Below the pieces are notes generated by a model. It saw only the letters and a list, made by a program, of their open reading frames with translations. It was not told the origin of the DNA and did no database searches. From IMG/VR virus record IMGVR_UViG_3300025120_000391, positions 1 through 28,493 of that record: DNA of 28,493 nucleotides; one strand, written 5' to 3'. This DNA comes from a virus. Every line of letters begins with the position of its first letter. The first letter of the stretch is position 1. Below are positions 16,953 to 26,542 of this stretch, piece by piece. The position numbers and the translations under genes are program-made.

Positions 16953-17663
16953 TTAAATTGCAGCAATTAAAGTTGCTAATTGAGCTTTATAACCTGAATG
17001 CTTAGCATAAATCTTTAAGTTATAAGCAACTTCTCCTTTTGAATCTATAAAAGGTTGTGCAACTTGAGAATTGTAAGGTAAACACACAGTATTGTAGCTC
17101 GCTTCTGTTATTTTGTCTGCAGGAATACCAGCATCAACTAAATCTGAAGGTTGACCTTCTGAAATAACAGTGTCAGTAATAACGCTTGCTATTGTTCCGT
17201 TTGTAGAAGCTGTGTAAACAAATACTTCTAAACCATGAGAATCATCACCAACTTGAGTAACAGTTACAACACCAGCAGAGTTAGAAACTGAAGCAAATGG
17301 ATAATCAATAAGCCCTGCATCTATTTCTCTTTGAATTTTTGAAACCAAAGAAACAGCTATTGCAGTAGTACCAGTTGCTCCCGTTACAACATCTATAGTG
17401 TAAGTTTTTCTAAACTTTTGACTTGCTGTAAGGTTAGAAGAAAATGTCACTTTAGCTTGATCACCCGCTACGTAAGTTCCTGCAAAAGTTATTGCTACAG
17501 AACCTGCTGTTCCTGCTTGCGCACTAATATCAATTGCGGACACACCAAGTAATGAAGCTTCTGGAACTACAAAGTCAGGAGCTAGTGTAACCATTCCGTT
17601 TGTGTTTACCGGTGCAACAGATAATGCTGCATTTGATACGATTGAAATTTTTTGTCTTGCCAT
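16953..17663 (-). CDS. Probable head-associated/decoration protein (236 aa)
   Basis: 236 residues, rich in Ala, Val, Thr, Ser and Gly with alternating beta-strand patterns (VAITFAGTYVAGDQAKVTF, GVVTVTQVG). Charge is low and there is no catalytic motif, typical of a beta-sandwich decoration or auxiliary capsid protein. It lies between the capsid/connector genes and a strong terminator that ends right after it. That arrangement suggests it belongs to the highly expressed head segment. It was not recognised at family level. Alternatives are a head fibre or a tail-tube-like subunit, though long tails are not otherwise indicated here. Confidence 0.7.
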   Translation of the reverse strand: MARQKISIVSNAALSVAPVNTNGMVTLAPDFVVPEASLLGVSAIDISAQAGTAGSVAITFAGTYVAGDQAKVTFSSNLTASQKFRKTYTIDVVTGATGTTAIAVSLVSKIQREIDAGLIDYPFASVSNSAGVVTVTQVGDDSHGLEVFVYTASTNGTIASVITDTVISEGQPSDLVDAGIPADKITEASYNTVCLPYNSQVAQPFIDSKGEVAYNLKIYAKHSGYKAQLATLIAAI

Positions 17664-17678
17664 CTTAATAAATTTTAA

Positions 17679-17933
17679 TTATTGTTTTTTAAATAAAAAT
17701 GAATTGAATTTTAATGGTCTACCTCTATGGAAGACTACTTTTTTTATAACCTTTTTCTTTTCAGCAATAGGTTTTTTACTATGTTTTTTTATTGCGCTAT
17801 GGTATATGTTCGTTAAAGAATCTAAAGAACCTTTGATTTTTCCCTTATTAGCTCCGCTAATAAACTTTGGGTATTCAATGTTATTTTGTTCAAACGCCTT
17901 TTGAGCTTCTTTTTTTGATTTAAACTTTTCCAT
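17679..17933 (-). CDS. Small lysine-rich protein (84 aa)
   Basis: 84 residues starting MEKFKSKKEAQKAFEQNN, with K-rich segments (KKHSKKPIAEKKKVIKKVV) and a basic C-terminus. I chose ATG 17933-17931, 4 bases after the upstream stop, over an in-frame ATG at 18005: the longer form would overlap the upstream gene by 68 bases and adds only low-complexity residues. No known domain. It has the same basic character as the two tiny genes at 7258-7571. Inference: a nucleic-acid-binding or minor virion protein; function unknown. Confidence 0.6.
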   Translation of the reverse strand: MEKFKSKKEAQKAFEQNNIEYPKFISGANKGKIKGSLDSLTNIYHSAIKKHSKKPIAEKKKVIKKVVFHRGRPLKFNSFLFKKQ

Positions 17934-17937
17934 ATTT

Positions 17938-18591
17938 TTATTTTTTATTTTCGTTTTCACTTGCAATTTCATTAGCTTGAAATTGATATTGAATTTGGCT
18001 TTCAACAGTACCTAACATTTTTCTTACAGCTAAATTAACAACTTCTTCATGAACGCTTTCTGGAAGCTCACAATTTACATTACTAGCCGGAGTTGTAAGA
18101 TTATTACTTACATCAACCGGAGTTTTTAAATAAACCAAGCTAACATTTGTTGGAGTAGTGTCGCTTAGTATTCTTAATACGTCACCTGTTCCAACAATGT
18201 TTTCTTGCACATATCCTAAGTTGGCATCACTGTTCTTGTTAAACGGGTCGTTTTGATTTCCAGCTTCATCATCCCATTGTACGGGAGATATTTTTCTAGT
18301 AATCAAATTACCGCAACTGTCTGGTGTAGTACCTTTTAGGGCTAACGTGTATCTAAAATCAGTTATTGTTGTTAAGTTAACTTGTGCAACCGTACCTTCA
18401 GATTTAGTGCGGACTAAAGTATTTAACTTTGCACGAGCCTCTTCATTTTTTTCAAACTCTCGATAATTAACATCGACAATTTGCTTCATGGCAAGGTTTA
18501 TAAACATATCCTTTTCCTCAGAAGTAAACCAAGGAGCATCTGCTTTATCAATAAGCAAATCGGCTAGTTTGTGCATTTGTATAATATCCAT
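17938..18591 (-). CDS. Head-tail connector/ring-like protein (217 aa)
   Basis: 217 residues. The N-terminal ~65 residues are helical (MDIIQMHKLADLLIDKADAP, then SEEKDMFINLAMKQIVD and EFEKNEEARAKLNTLV). A beta-rich centre follows (residues ~70-150), then a C-terminal helix beginning near ELPESVHEEVVNLAVRKML. This helix-beta-helix plan and length fit the adaptor/ring proteins stacked below the portal in crAss-like phages. It begins directly at the base after the upstream stop, with no gap, and is followed 4 bases later by a small basic gene. No enzyme motif seen. Assignment is by position and architecture. Confidence 0.72.
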   Translation of the reverse strand: MDIIQMHKLADLLIDKADAPWFTSEEKDMFINLAMKQIVDVNYREFEKNEEARAKLNTLVRTKSEGTVAQVNLTTITDFRYTLALKGTTPDSCGNLITRKISPVQWDDEAGNQNDPFNKNSDANLGYVQENIVGTGDVLRILSDTTPTNVSLVYLKTPVDVSNNLTTPASNVNCELPESVHEEVVNLAVRKMLGTVESQIQYQFQANEIASENENKK

Positions 18592-19317
18592 TTAGTCTAC
18601 TGCTTTTTCTAATTCGTTTGCAATGTCTTTGTTGTTTTTTAAAAACGTAACAGCACCATCAAATGTAGTACCCATGTTTACAGAACCAAACATCATTCGA
18701 TTCAATGAGTCAATTACAGTTTTTTGTGCTATTGCATTTCTTACAAGGACTTTCATTGGATAATCAGGCGAATTGTACTCTTCTAACAACAGTTCTGCGT
18801 TACTCTTACGCTTTGTACTATCATAGTTGTCAATGTACTCATACAACTCTCTTTTAACAACATTAAAGCTGCTATTTGGTTTTATGTTTACGCCTAACAC
18901 CCTTACCAAAGAAATTAACTCTTTGTCAGAAGATTTAGAAATAATTGTTTCTGCTTTATTTTTAAACTCACGTTTATTAATAAAATCAACAGCACCTTCT
19001 TCTAAATTAACCAACTTAATAATAGAACTAGGACTATTAACATAATGAGGGTGATGTATTAACTGACCATACAATAGTCTGTCGTTTTCACTCTCTAGCC
19101 TTAGTGTTCTTTTTCTAGTAATCTTTTCTATTCTCTCTGCTCCGTTTGAATCCACAAACGGTCTCCAAGTGTGATTACCAAAATCATCTATCATGTTACA
19201 ACTTCTTACAGTAATAGTACCGGTACGCTTAGGGTCAACTAAACGTACCTCGACTATTCCTGATATAGGTAATCCTTTTGTCAAATTCTTTATCTCTGCT
19301 TTTGCTAACTTTTCCAT
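18592..19317 (-). CDS. Unknown head-block protein next to the capsid gene (241 aa)
   Basis: 241 residues, 26 bases after the capsid gene. The N-terminal ~110 residues look beta-rich (ISGIVEVRLVDPKRTGTITV, RKRTLRLESENDRLLYG) and the C-terminal half is helical and charged. There is no recognised family, signal peptide or transmembrane segment. Genes in this slot of crAss-like genomes encode auxiliary capsid or neck proteins, so a capsid-associated or assembly role is the best guess. The N-terminal half has the look of a small barrel that docks on another protein. Function not established. Confidence 0.68.
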   Translation of the reverse strand: MEKLAKAEIKNLTKGLPISGIVEVRLVDPKRTGTITVRSCNMIDDFGNHTWRPFVDSNGAERIEKITRKRTLRLESENDRLLYGQLIHHPHYVNSPSSIIKLVNLEEGAVDFINKREFKNKAETIISKSSDKELISLVRVLGVNIKPNSSFNVVKRELYEYIDNYDSTKRKSNAELLLEEYNSPDYPMKVLVRNAIAQKTVIDSLNRMMFGSVNMGTTFDGAVTFLKNNKDIANELEKAVD

Positions 19318-19343
19318 TTTCCTTTTCTTTTATATTTTAATTT

Positions 19344-20714
19344 TTAAGCAAAAATTAATTGTCCACATGATAGTGGATTTCTAACTATCATTCCTGATTC
19401 TGAAAGTATTTCCATTGAAAAACTATCTCTAGAAGATACAGCCATCATTTGCGCTTGATTGAACGGGTCAACCATTCCAGGCAAATACTTAATAATCATT
19501 GAACGATTAATACCTCCTGCACCTTTAACTTTTCTTTCAATGTTAGAAACACCGTCAGTTTGTCCAAAGTTTAAGAATACCATTCTAAACGATTCTTTCA
19601 AGTAACCAGATTTAGGGTCAATGTCAGTATGTAAGTTTGGATCATCAAAGATAGGACAGTGAGCAAGAGTAAGTCTACTTCCAAGAGCATTGTAAGTTGT
19701 AAAGTTAACTCCAATTTCAGTTTCTGAACCAACTTTAGCATCATACACCAAGTTACCTGATGGGTAAACTAAATCTTTCATTGCTTTGTGGAAAGCTACT
19801 TTACCGGCAGTACCAGTATAAACTATCCAATGAGAATTCATTTCTCCTGTGTTAAGAGATAGCTGAGCTAAAAAGTCAGTAATTCTTTCTTCAGTTAGAA
19901 CACCATTGTAAGTGTCAACGTTTGCAGAATCAATTTGCTTAAGTATTCCGTCACCACTAATAATAGGCTTACCGTTGTTATCAAAAACTTTAGCGTTTCC
20001 ATTAACATCCATAGTTGACTGAGAATACCAATCAGAAACTTCTCTTTCATACAAGAAATCTTCTTCCATGATTTTTTGTTCTGTAAAGAACCAAAGTCTT
20101 TCTCCGTTGTTTTCTATCCAAGTAATATCAGTTAAAGCTGAACCCGTAATAGATTTTGCTTTTCTACTAATCTTAGTATAGTTAACATACCAATCAGGGT
20201 AAACAGAGTTTTCGTAACCTCTTTCAGAACCTTCTGTAAATGCAGAACCTGCAGCGTTAACAGTTTTACCTGCAGTAAAGTTTGCCGCAGCTATTGTTTT
20301 AGTTGCATCGTTAGTTTGTATTTTTGCAGAAAAAGTATAACCCCCTACACTAACAACCGGCTCTCCAATAAGAATTGCAGAAGTTCCATCTTGGAATCTT
20401 ACAATATCATTTGGATTTAAAAAGTTTTCTTCTGTTTCAAAAGTAAATGTACCATTTGCTGCACCGTTACCCCCATAAGTACCTGTAAGGGTAGAAGGTC
20501 TGTTTGTACGACCTAGTACTGCCCACTTAAATGAGTTATCTCCAATAACCTCTTCTTTTGCAAAACGAGACGTACCATCTACAAAGTAATTCAAAGAATA
20601 CTGTGGGTATTGTCTAATTAATGTTGTTGCAATTTCTGGATACTTTAGCAAGTTAGTTACTAAAGCATTCGACTGTACGGTTTCTTTACCGTATGAACCT
20701 TTGTTAAATTTCAT
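19344..20714 (-). CDS. Major capsid protein (HK97-fold, crAss-like)
   Basis: 456 residues. Recognisable crAss-like capsid character: SLNYFVDGTSRFAKEEVIGD near residues 40-60, a beta-rich Gly/Thr segment (residues ~75-145) fitting an inserted domain, then NYTKISRKAKSITGSALTD and a Trp-rich helix (WFFTEQKIMEEDFLYERE), and near the end INRSMIIKYLPGMVDPF. It forms the icosahedral shell. Size is usual for HK97-type capsid proteins and slightly short for crAss-like ones. It sits one gene after the portal, with the acidic scaffold-like gene between. The 35-base upstream gap is A/T-only in character with no Shine-Dalgarno, as expected in Bacteroidetes. A protease-cleaved N-terminus is possible but not visible. 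Confidence 0.9.
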   Translation of the reverse strand: MKFNKGSYGKETVQSNALVTNLLKYPEIATTLIRQYPQYSLNYFVDGTSRFAKEEVIGDNSFKWAVLGRTNRPSTLTGTYGGNGAANGTFTFETEENFLNPNDIVRFQDGTSAILIGEPVVSVGGYTFSAKIQTNDATKTIAAANFTAGKTVNAAGSAFTEGSERGYENSVYPDWYVNYTKISRKAKSITGSALTDITWIENNGERLWFFTEQKIMEEDFLYEREVSDWYSQSTMDVNGNAKVFDNNGKPIISGDGILKQIDSANVDTYNGVLTEERITDFLAQLSLNTGEMNSHWIVYTGTAGKVAFHKAMKDLVYPSGNLVYDAKVGSETEIGVNFTTYNALGSRLTLAHCPIFDDPNLHTDIDPKSGYLKESFRMVFLNFGQTDGVSNIERKVKGAGGINRSMIIKYLPGMVDPFNQAQMMAVSSRDSFSMEILSESGMIVRNPLSCGQLIFA

Positions 20715-20749
20715 TTGACTATTTTTTAAATTTTAAATTTCTGTTTTAT

Positions 20750-21826
20750 TTAAGACATAAACTTGTTAGCATTAAACTCTCCGTCACCTTTAGGGTCTGC
20801 AAACGTTCTAGAATTAGCATCAACGTCAGGGTTTCCAATCTGATTTAACACATCTTTTCTACCACTGTTAAAGCCTTTTGTTTGCATCGCTTTTAAAATG
20901 ACATCTTTGTTAGCCCAAAGCCAAGCGCAATCTGCAAGTGATTTTTCTGTTTGAGTAATATCTTGTAAAAATTTTCCGCTAACAATATACTCTTGATGGC
21001 TTTTACGAATTTCGTTTGCCTTCTCAGTAGTACTAGCTATTTTAAACCCAAACATTTTTTCTGTTGAATTTAAATAGTCATTAAGGCTTTTAATAGAATC
21101 TTCACGATCTTTTTCTTGCTTTGCAGTTTCAGTTCGTTTGTCATCTATAATAGTTTCCTTTTCAGAAGCTATAGCCTTATTAAGTGTGTTGCGGACTTTC
21201 TTTGCTTCAATGTCAACCATGTCGTTATCCAACATTCTTTCCATTGCGTTTTCTAATTCTACTCCTTCAAATCCATCAGCGATTAAACTTCGCTCTACAA
21301 GTTCTTTATCTTCTAATTTAATAAGATTTTGTAAGTTATCAATCTTTTCGTTCTTTTCTGGATAGCTTTTTTTCAAAAGCTCGTTTTCCTCTTGTAAAGA
21401 TTTATATACTTCTTTAAATTCTTCTTTTGTTTTTACTTCTAGTCCAACCTCTTTAAAAAACTCTTCATAACTAGGCTGTATGTTTTTTTCTGTAACAGCT
21501 ATATCGTTATTGTTATCAGTATTTTCTTCAGTTTTAGAACTTTCTTCTTCTTGTTTATTTTCTTTTAAATACTCTAGACCTTTATCCCAACTAAAATCTT
21601 CTTCTGATTTGTTGTCTTCATCCTTACTGTTTTCTACGTTAGGCTCGTCAATATTGTTATTGACTTCATTTTTCTTTTCTTCTTTTGGCTCTTCTGTAAA
21701 AAAAGCATTTGGATTAAAAGATAAATCTAACTCTTCTGTTTCTTGCTCTTTAACTTCAGCATTTCTTTCTTCAGTTGCAGTTTCTTGCACTGATTCCGTT
21801 TCATTTACGTTTTCTTCTTCGTTCAT
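20750..21826 (-). CDS. Scaffold-like acidic capsid assembly protein (358 aa)
   Basis: 358 residues, strongly acidic in the first 120 (runs of Glu, Asn, Asp, Thr, e.g. EEPKEEKKNEVNNNIDEPN), then long heptad-like helices from ~130 to ~290 (KEEFKEVYKSLQEENELLKK). The C-terminus (VDANSRTFADPKGDGEFNANKF) could be a capsid-binding tail. Position between portal and capsid, charge and coiled-coil content are classic for a scaffolding protein that guides procapsid assembly and then leaves. No protease motif is seen, so how it is removed is unclear. Acidic low-complexity genes evolve fast; this call rests on context. Confidence 0.72.
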   Translation of the reverse strand: MNEEENVNETESVQETATEERNAEVKEQETEELDLSFNPNAFFTEEPKEEKKNEVNNNIDEPNVENSKDEDNKSEEDFSWDKGLEYLKENKQEEESSKTEENTDNNNDIAVTEKNIQPSYEEFFKEVGLEVKTKEEFKEVYKSLQEENELLKKSYPEKNEKIDNLQNLIKLEDKELVERSLIADGFEGVELENAMERMLDNDMVDIEAKKVRNTLNKAIASEKETIIDDKRTETAKQEKDREDSIKSLNDYLNSTEKMFGFKIASTTEKANEIRKSHQEYIVSGKFLQDITQTEKSLADCAWLWANKDVILKAMQTKGFNSGRKDVLNQIGNPDVDANSRTFADPKGDGEFNANKFMS

Positions 21827-21853
21827 TGCTTATAAATTTATAAAAAAAAATTA

Positions 21854-24058
21854 TTATTGTACTGGTTTATCTTTTTGCTGCATTAGTTCTTCTTCTTTGT
21901 TTGAATTTTGTAACATCATTTTATCTAGCTCATTTTGTTGTTGAACGTCTTGACCATCTGAATCAAACTCTTGCGTTTGGTCTAATTTTCCTTGGTCAGC
22001 ATTAATTTTCATTTCAGCAACTTTAATGTCTGTTTCTGAATTAATCTTAGCAACTTCAATAGGTACTTGAATTTTCTGTGCGTCAATTTCGTTTTTCTGA
22101 GACTCAATCTGTTGCATAGTTTGCTGATTTGCTTGCTCTCTTTCTTGCATAACCTTAATACCCTCTGTTAAAATTTTCTCTACTTCAACAGCACTTTCAG
22201 CATTTAAAGCTTTCATTGTAGATAAAGGATCAAGACTTCCGGTTGAAGCCATTCTGTCCATCATGCTATACATGGATTGTTTTTTAGACAACTCTTTAGC
22301 TGAATTTTCAACAAATAACCCAATCTCATCTAACGCAGAAGTCTTCTTCCATTTAAAGACCTCTATGCCCATATCTCCAAATATGTTTATCATTCTATCT
22401 TCGTCAGCCCAACAGTACCTAAAAAGGTTTGATAAAGCGTTTAGGGTGTCTCCAACTAACTCATAGTGTATGTCAAACAAAGGCGCAGTAATTAATGTTG
22501 ACTGCATTACACTTCTTTCATTAACACCAACAGCGTCACTTGATTTAGTTATACCTGCTCTACTTGCCGTAATACCAGTAAGTTGGTCAGCAGTCTGTTC
22601 AAGCATAACTTTTAAATTAATTAACTGACCTACCGATTGAGATAAAGTTAAATCTACTTGCTGAAACTGATTAAAAGAACGTGTTTGCATTCCTTCTTCA
22701 TTAGTGTTAATTACGGCTAACCCACTGTTTTTTAAATGATAAAGAACATCATTTAATTGCATTCCTTTTGGTTTTTGAGCTACATCATATACTAATGCCT
22801 TACCTCCTGAACGTGCTAATGCTAGTTCTATGTGATAATTTACTATATTGTAAAGCAACTGTATATTTTTTAAACTATCTACAATAGATAATGTAGATTG
22901 ATTAAAAGCATTTCTTATAACACCAAAAAAACTTAGTTTACAGTTTGCATAATTGTCTTCGTGCCGAATAATATTTGGTCTTCTACCGTATTTTAATATA
23001 ATGTTATGTCCAACTTGTATGCAATATCTTACATCACTAATAACTCTTTTAACAATTTTTTCACCTTCTTTTGGTATATAGTCGTCTTTGACCATCTTGT
23101 AATAGTCTATCTCGTCATCATACTTATTAGGTGAAACTTTATATTTAATAGTTTTTAAAGACTTCCATTCTATTTCAACTACTCTAACTTTTAACGCTCT
23201 ACTTTCAGAAGTCATGTAAGCATCATAAGCAGAATTAAATTGAGTAATTTGGTCTGCATCCATTTTTTCTAACTCTTCTAGTTTATCAACCATTGAGCCT
23301 TCTAACTGAAACCTATCTACAATTTCGTTTACCGTATACCAGTTGTCTAAACCTGCATACTTACAATCTTGTAAAGTTTCTTTGTCACTGTCTACATCGT
23401 AAATAACTGACCTTGGGTCTATTCTTTCTACATAAGGGTCTCTATTTTTAACCATTACTCTATAAAATTCTTTACCAGTAATTGCTAAATCATAAAAACC
23501 TCTTTTAAATAAAGATTTTAATTTTTGTTTTTGAGCTATATATTGCAGTCCAACATTTACTTGCTCTTCAACAGCATCACGAAACTTCATGTTTTGAAAA
23601 GACTCTATGTCTTCCGGTATCTCAGCTCCAACTTCTTGGTCAGATATTTCAGAACCTAAAACCTTTTCTATTTCTCTTCTGTGTGGTCTAAGTAAAACCT
23701 CAGCAGCCATTTGTACTTTTTGCTCGTTTTTTCTACGTATAGCGTTTTTATTTATAACATTAACACTCCATCTTAACGGTTGAGAAACAACTTCACCTAC
23801 TAGTAAATCTATTTTAGGCATGATGATAGGATAATTAACTAGTCTTGCTGGTGCAGTAATACCATACATGTCAGTAACGTATTTAAACTGTTTGGTATCA
23901 AACTGACCATGAACAAGCAAATAGTTTTCGTAATCCTTAATTTTTTCTTGGGTAAATTTATTAGAACCCTTGTTGTTTTGAAGTACAGCGTCTAGGCATT
24001 CTTTGTGCCACTCTTCCGTTTTCTTATCTTCTGGAATGTTTTGTTTTGGAAATCTCAT
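21854..24058 (-). CDS. Portal protein, crAss-like
   Basis: 734 residues. A helical N-terminus leads to NYPIIMPKIDLLVGEV (75-90) and QPLRWSV (93-99), a crAss-like/SPP1-type portal pattern. Then FYDLAITGKEFYRVMV, ERIDPRSVIYDVDSDK, and the stem/clip region (NAFNQSTLSIVDSLKNIQLL, LEQTADQLTGITASRAG) follow. The last ~90 residues are Gln/Met/Lys-rich coiled coil, matching the barrel/crown tail. The portal is the dodecameric ring through which terminase pumps DNA and to which the neck attaches. It starts 7 bases after the terminase stop. Length is typical for the large portals of this group. Confidence 0.92.
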   Translation of the reverse strand: MRFPKQNIPEDKKTEEWHKECLDAVLQNNKGSNKFTQEKIKDYENYLLVHGQFDTKQFKYVTDMYGITAPARLVNYPIIMPKIDLLVGEVVSQPLRWSVNVINKNAIRRKNEQKVQMAAEVLLRPHRREIEKVLGSEISDQEVGAEIPEDIESFQNMKFRDAVEEQVNVGLQYIAQKQKLKSLFKRGFYDLAITGKEFYRVMVKNRDPYVERIDPRSVIYDVDSDKETLQDCKYAGLDNWYTVNEIVDRFQLEGSMVDKLEELEKMDADQITQFNSAYDAYMTSESRALKVRVVEIEWKSLKTIKYKVSPNKYDDEIDYYKMVKDDYIPKEGEKIVKRVISDVRYCIQVGHNIILKYGRRPNIIRHEDNYANCKLSFFGVIRNAFNQSTLSIVDSLKNIQLLYNIVNYHIELALARSGGKALVYDVAQKPKGMQLNDVLYHLKNSGLAVINTNEEGMQTRSFNQFQQVDLTLSQSVGQLINLKVMLEQTADQLTGITASRAGITKSSDAVGVNERSVMQSTLITAPLFDIHYELVGDTLNALSNLFRYCWADEDRMINIFGDMGIEVFKWKKTSALDEIGLFVENSAKELSKKQSMYSMMDRMASTGSLDPLSTMKALNAESAVEVEKILTEGIKVMQEREQANQQTMQQIESQKNEIDAQKIQVPIEVAKINSETDIKVAEMKINADQGKLDQTQEFDSDGQDVQQQNELDKMMLQNSNKEEELMQQKDKPVQ

Positions 24059-24065
24059 CTATCTA

Positions 24066-26000
24066 TTAATCAAATTTATAATTGTAGGTTGGTGCTTTGC
24101 TTGAACCTTCAATACCATTAACTGATACAATATTACCATTTACATTTTTAAAATGAGGTATAAACAGTTTATTATCCTCATCGTCTTTTTCTCTTGCTTT
24201 TACTGTTCTTAAATTATCAGCATCGTGCATTAAAGCCATACCAAAAGCCATTGCTCTATCTGTATTGGCTGTTCCGTAAACACATAATTCATTTAGCAAA
24301 GGTAAGAAGTAAATATCTTCCCAATGCTCTTTAACGTATTCATCTAAAAATTCTGTTATCATTTTCTTCTGATGTGTTTTCATATGTATCCCGTATTTAT
24401 TAGTAACAGTACTATATGGACTATCAGCACTTCTAGGTCTTTCTTTTAAAAACCTAAAAACTTTATTATTTATAAAATACTTAAAAAAGTTATCATCGTT
24501 ATACTCTACTAATATCTTACTGTCGTAAAAGATAGCTAATTTCAAACAGTTTTCATAAAAGGCTTGTTTGCTTTCAGGTCTGTCTGTATAAAAAGCTACT
24601 GGATATTCACCGGGAGTTTCTACCCCTACAAATCTTCTATAAACACACATACAACCTTTAGACCGTCTGCTATTTGCTTTTCCGTTCTTTTTTATCTCTT
24701 CTAAATCATCATCAATATGATAAGGATCTACTGCGGCAATGTCAACATTTTTTAAATCTGTTAAAGGCATGTCTACAATTTCAAAAGGAAATGGATTATC
24801 GTCGTTATCGTAATCTTTTTTATTTCCAAAATCTTCCACCCATACCGGATAGCTTCCAAATATTTCTTTGCCGTTTTCATTTTTTTTCCATTCTAACCTA
24901 CCTCTTCTTACTATATCAAACTTGTTATTTGTTTTTATGTTCGCTATTTGTTTGTTTAATAAGTCAAGTCTAAATGGAGAACCACCCGTTCTAAGAAAGG
25001 CGTGTTCAATTTGCAAAGGCATTTCTTGTCTAAAAGCGTATAAATCTGAAATATCTCCTGACTGTCTTTTTTTCTCTGCTCTGCTTTCAATATCTTTTGT
25101 AGCTCCGTCTACATCAGATTTACCATATTTTATATCAAAATAACCTGGATACACTTTAGCTGCGGGTATAAATAAAGGCTTTAGATTATACTTGTCTGCA
25201 TTTAAAAACATTTCCATATAATCGTCAGACTCTATTTCCATTTGGTTAGATGTACCACCAATTATAGGTGTACCAAACTGAATAGCTCCATCTCTAAAAC
25301 ACTCTTCATTTGCTTGATAACCTTTTTTAAGTTTTAAAAACTCTCCTGCCTCTTCAAAAACCATGTAGTTTAAAGATGTACCACGAAACGCACCGGGATT
25401 GTCCATAACTCTAAAATGAACCATAGACTTCATACCTTTGTCTACCCACACACCATCTTCTTTTACTTTATAGCCAGACATTAATATATCTTCATTATCC
25501 CTAAGAACTTTAGGTCTAAGCTGTTTAGGTAGCTCGTTGTACGAAAGCATCATTTTCTTTTTAAAGTCAAGCACGTAGTCTTCTTTTTGTGAGCCTATAC
25601 CGTTTTCACTATGACTATAACAAACCCATTCGTGTAACAATAAATTTGCATTCATAAAAGAAAATCCTTTTCGTCTTGCTTTTAAAACTATAAGCCCGTA
25701 ACCGTTTTCTTTAGCATCATGTACTGATTGAAAATATTCATGGTCTTGGTCACGATATACCGGAGAAATCATTCCTTTACGTCTAGCGTTAGGAGCAAGT
25801 CCATGTATTTTAGAAAAGTTTAAATAAAAATAATAGTTACCGGGTATCCATGTACCGCCAGTAGGTTTATAACCCTTAAGAATTCTTTTTCTTTGCTCTT
25901 TCCAAAAATGAGCGTACTCTAAAGTTCCGGGCGTAAACTTTTTGTAGTTTTTTAAATTTTTGTCGAATATAACAGGCTTATACTTGTTCCCTTCAATCAT
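24066..26000 (-). CDS. terL: Terminase large subunit
   Basis: 644 residues with all parts of the packaging motor. ATPase: Walker-A-like KARRKGFS at 107-114 following LIVL, Walker B YMVFEEAG at 212-219 (Glu216/Glu217), and coupling motif GGT at 248-250. RNase-H-like nuclease: first Asp in AVDPY (Asp425), acidic residue in LVEYND (Glu499), and the last Asp in NTDRAMAFGMAL (Asp581). It cuts concatemeric DNA and powers translocation into the procapsid, docking on the portal encoded next. Its ATG overlaps the stop of the preceding 180-residue gene as TAATG. The non-canonical Walker A (no GxxGxGKT) is usual for this terminase type. Confidence 0.95.
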   Translation of the reverse strand: MIEGNKYKPVIFDKNLKNYKKFTPGTLEYAHFWKEQRKRILKGYKPTGGTWIPGNYYFYLNFSKIHGLAPNARRKGMISPVYRDQDHEYFQSVHDAKENGYGLIVLKARRKGFSFMNANLLLHEWVCYSHSENGIGSQKEDYVLDFKKKMMLSYNELPKQLRPKVLRDNEDILMSGYKVKEDGVWVDKGMKSMVHFRVMDNPGAFRGTSLNYMVFEEAGEFLKLKKGYQANEECFRDGAIQFGTPIIGGTSNQMEIESDDYMEMFLNADKYNLKPLFIPAAKVYPGYFDIKYGKSDVDGATKDIESRAEKKRQSGDISDLYAFRQEMPLQIEHAFLRTGGSPFRLDLLNKQIANIKTNNKFDIVRRGRLEWKKNENGKEIFGSYPVWVEDFGNKKDYDNDDNPFPFEIVDMPLTDLKNVDIAAVDPYHIDDDLEEIKKNGKANSRRSKGCMCVYRRFVGVETPGEYPVAFYTDRPESKQAFYENCLKLAIFYDSKILVEYNDDNFFKYFINNKVFRFLKERPRSADSPYSTVTNKYGIHMKTHQKKMITEFLDEYVKEHWEDIYFLPLLNELCVYGTANTDRAMAFGMALMHDADNLRTVKAREKDDEDNKLFIPHFKNVNGNIVSVNGIEGSSKAPTYNYKFD

Positions 26001-26542
26001 TACTTAAACATTTCTTCTTGTTCAAAAATAGATAAATCATCATCACCATTTACTCCTGCCATTTTGTTTCCGCTTTCTATTTCTGTAATGATAGCGTTTT
26101 TAAGTTCTCTTCTGGACTTAGCAGCTTTACCCATTTCTACTTGAAGATCATTTATAGTGCTAATGTTTTCTGCGTTAACTTTTAGTTCTTTAAACACTCT
26201 TATAACTTCTGATGACTTATCAACCATAGAACGATACTCTTCGTAATCAGGGTCATAGCTAATTGCTTTGTATTCTTTTACAGCATCAATTATTAAAGGT
26301 TTGTCTTTAAAAGTGCATTTGTCTTTTTCTAGCAGCATATTGTTAATCATTGTTTCTCTTTGCTGTTTAGGTAAAGACCTATAAGGGGAGCGATAGTCGT
26401 GCATAGCTACAATCCACTTAACCGCTTTAGAACCTAGGTATTTGTTTTTATAAACTTTAAAAAGGCTAGGCAATAAAGCTACACCCTTGTCTTTTATTAA
26501 AATATTACCTTCTGTGTCTATATCTACTAAAGTTCCAAACAT
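26000..26542 (-). CDS. Unknown protein coupled to terminase; small-terminase candidate (180 aa)
   Basis: 180 residues. The first 20 look like a small beta hairpin (MFGTLVDIDTEGNILIKDKG). The middle has helices with basic/aromatic residues (YRSPYRSLPKQQRETMI), and residues ~105-155 form a likely coiled coil (SSEVIRVFKELKVNAENIS, KAAKSRRELKNAII). The end is acidic and mentions FEQEEMF. Stop and terminase start overlap (TAATG), so the products are probably made in step. Position directly before terL and the coiled-coil centre fit a small terminase or packaging cofactor, but no clear helix-turn-helix is visible, so this is only a candidate role. Confidence 0.65.
   Translation of the reverse strand: MFGTLVDIDTEGNILIKDKGVALLPSLFKVYKNKYLGSKAVKWIVAMHDYRSPYRSLPKQQRETMINNMLLEKDKCTFKDKPLIIDAVKEYKAISYDPDYEEYRSMVDKSSEVIRVFKELKVNAENISTINDLQVEMGKAAKSRRELKNAIITEIESGNKMAGVNGDDDLSIFEQEEMFK

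Noticed and set aside
17679-18005. 108-residue version of the small lysine-rich gene starting at 18005
   Set aside because: It would overlap the upstream gene by 68 bases; the internal ATG at 17933 fits the 4-base spacing seen elsewhere and drops only a low-complexity extension.
21830-21853. Palindrome TATAAATTTATA before the scaffold gene as terminator or operator
   Set aside because: A/T-only palindromes of this length are expected by chance in this composition, with no GC stem.
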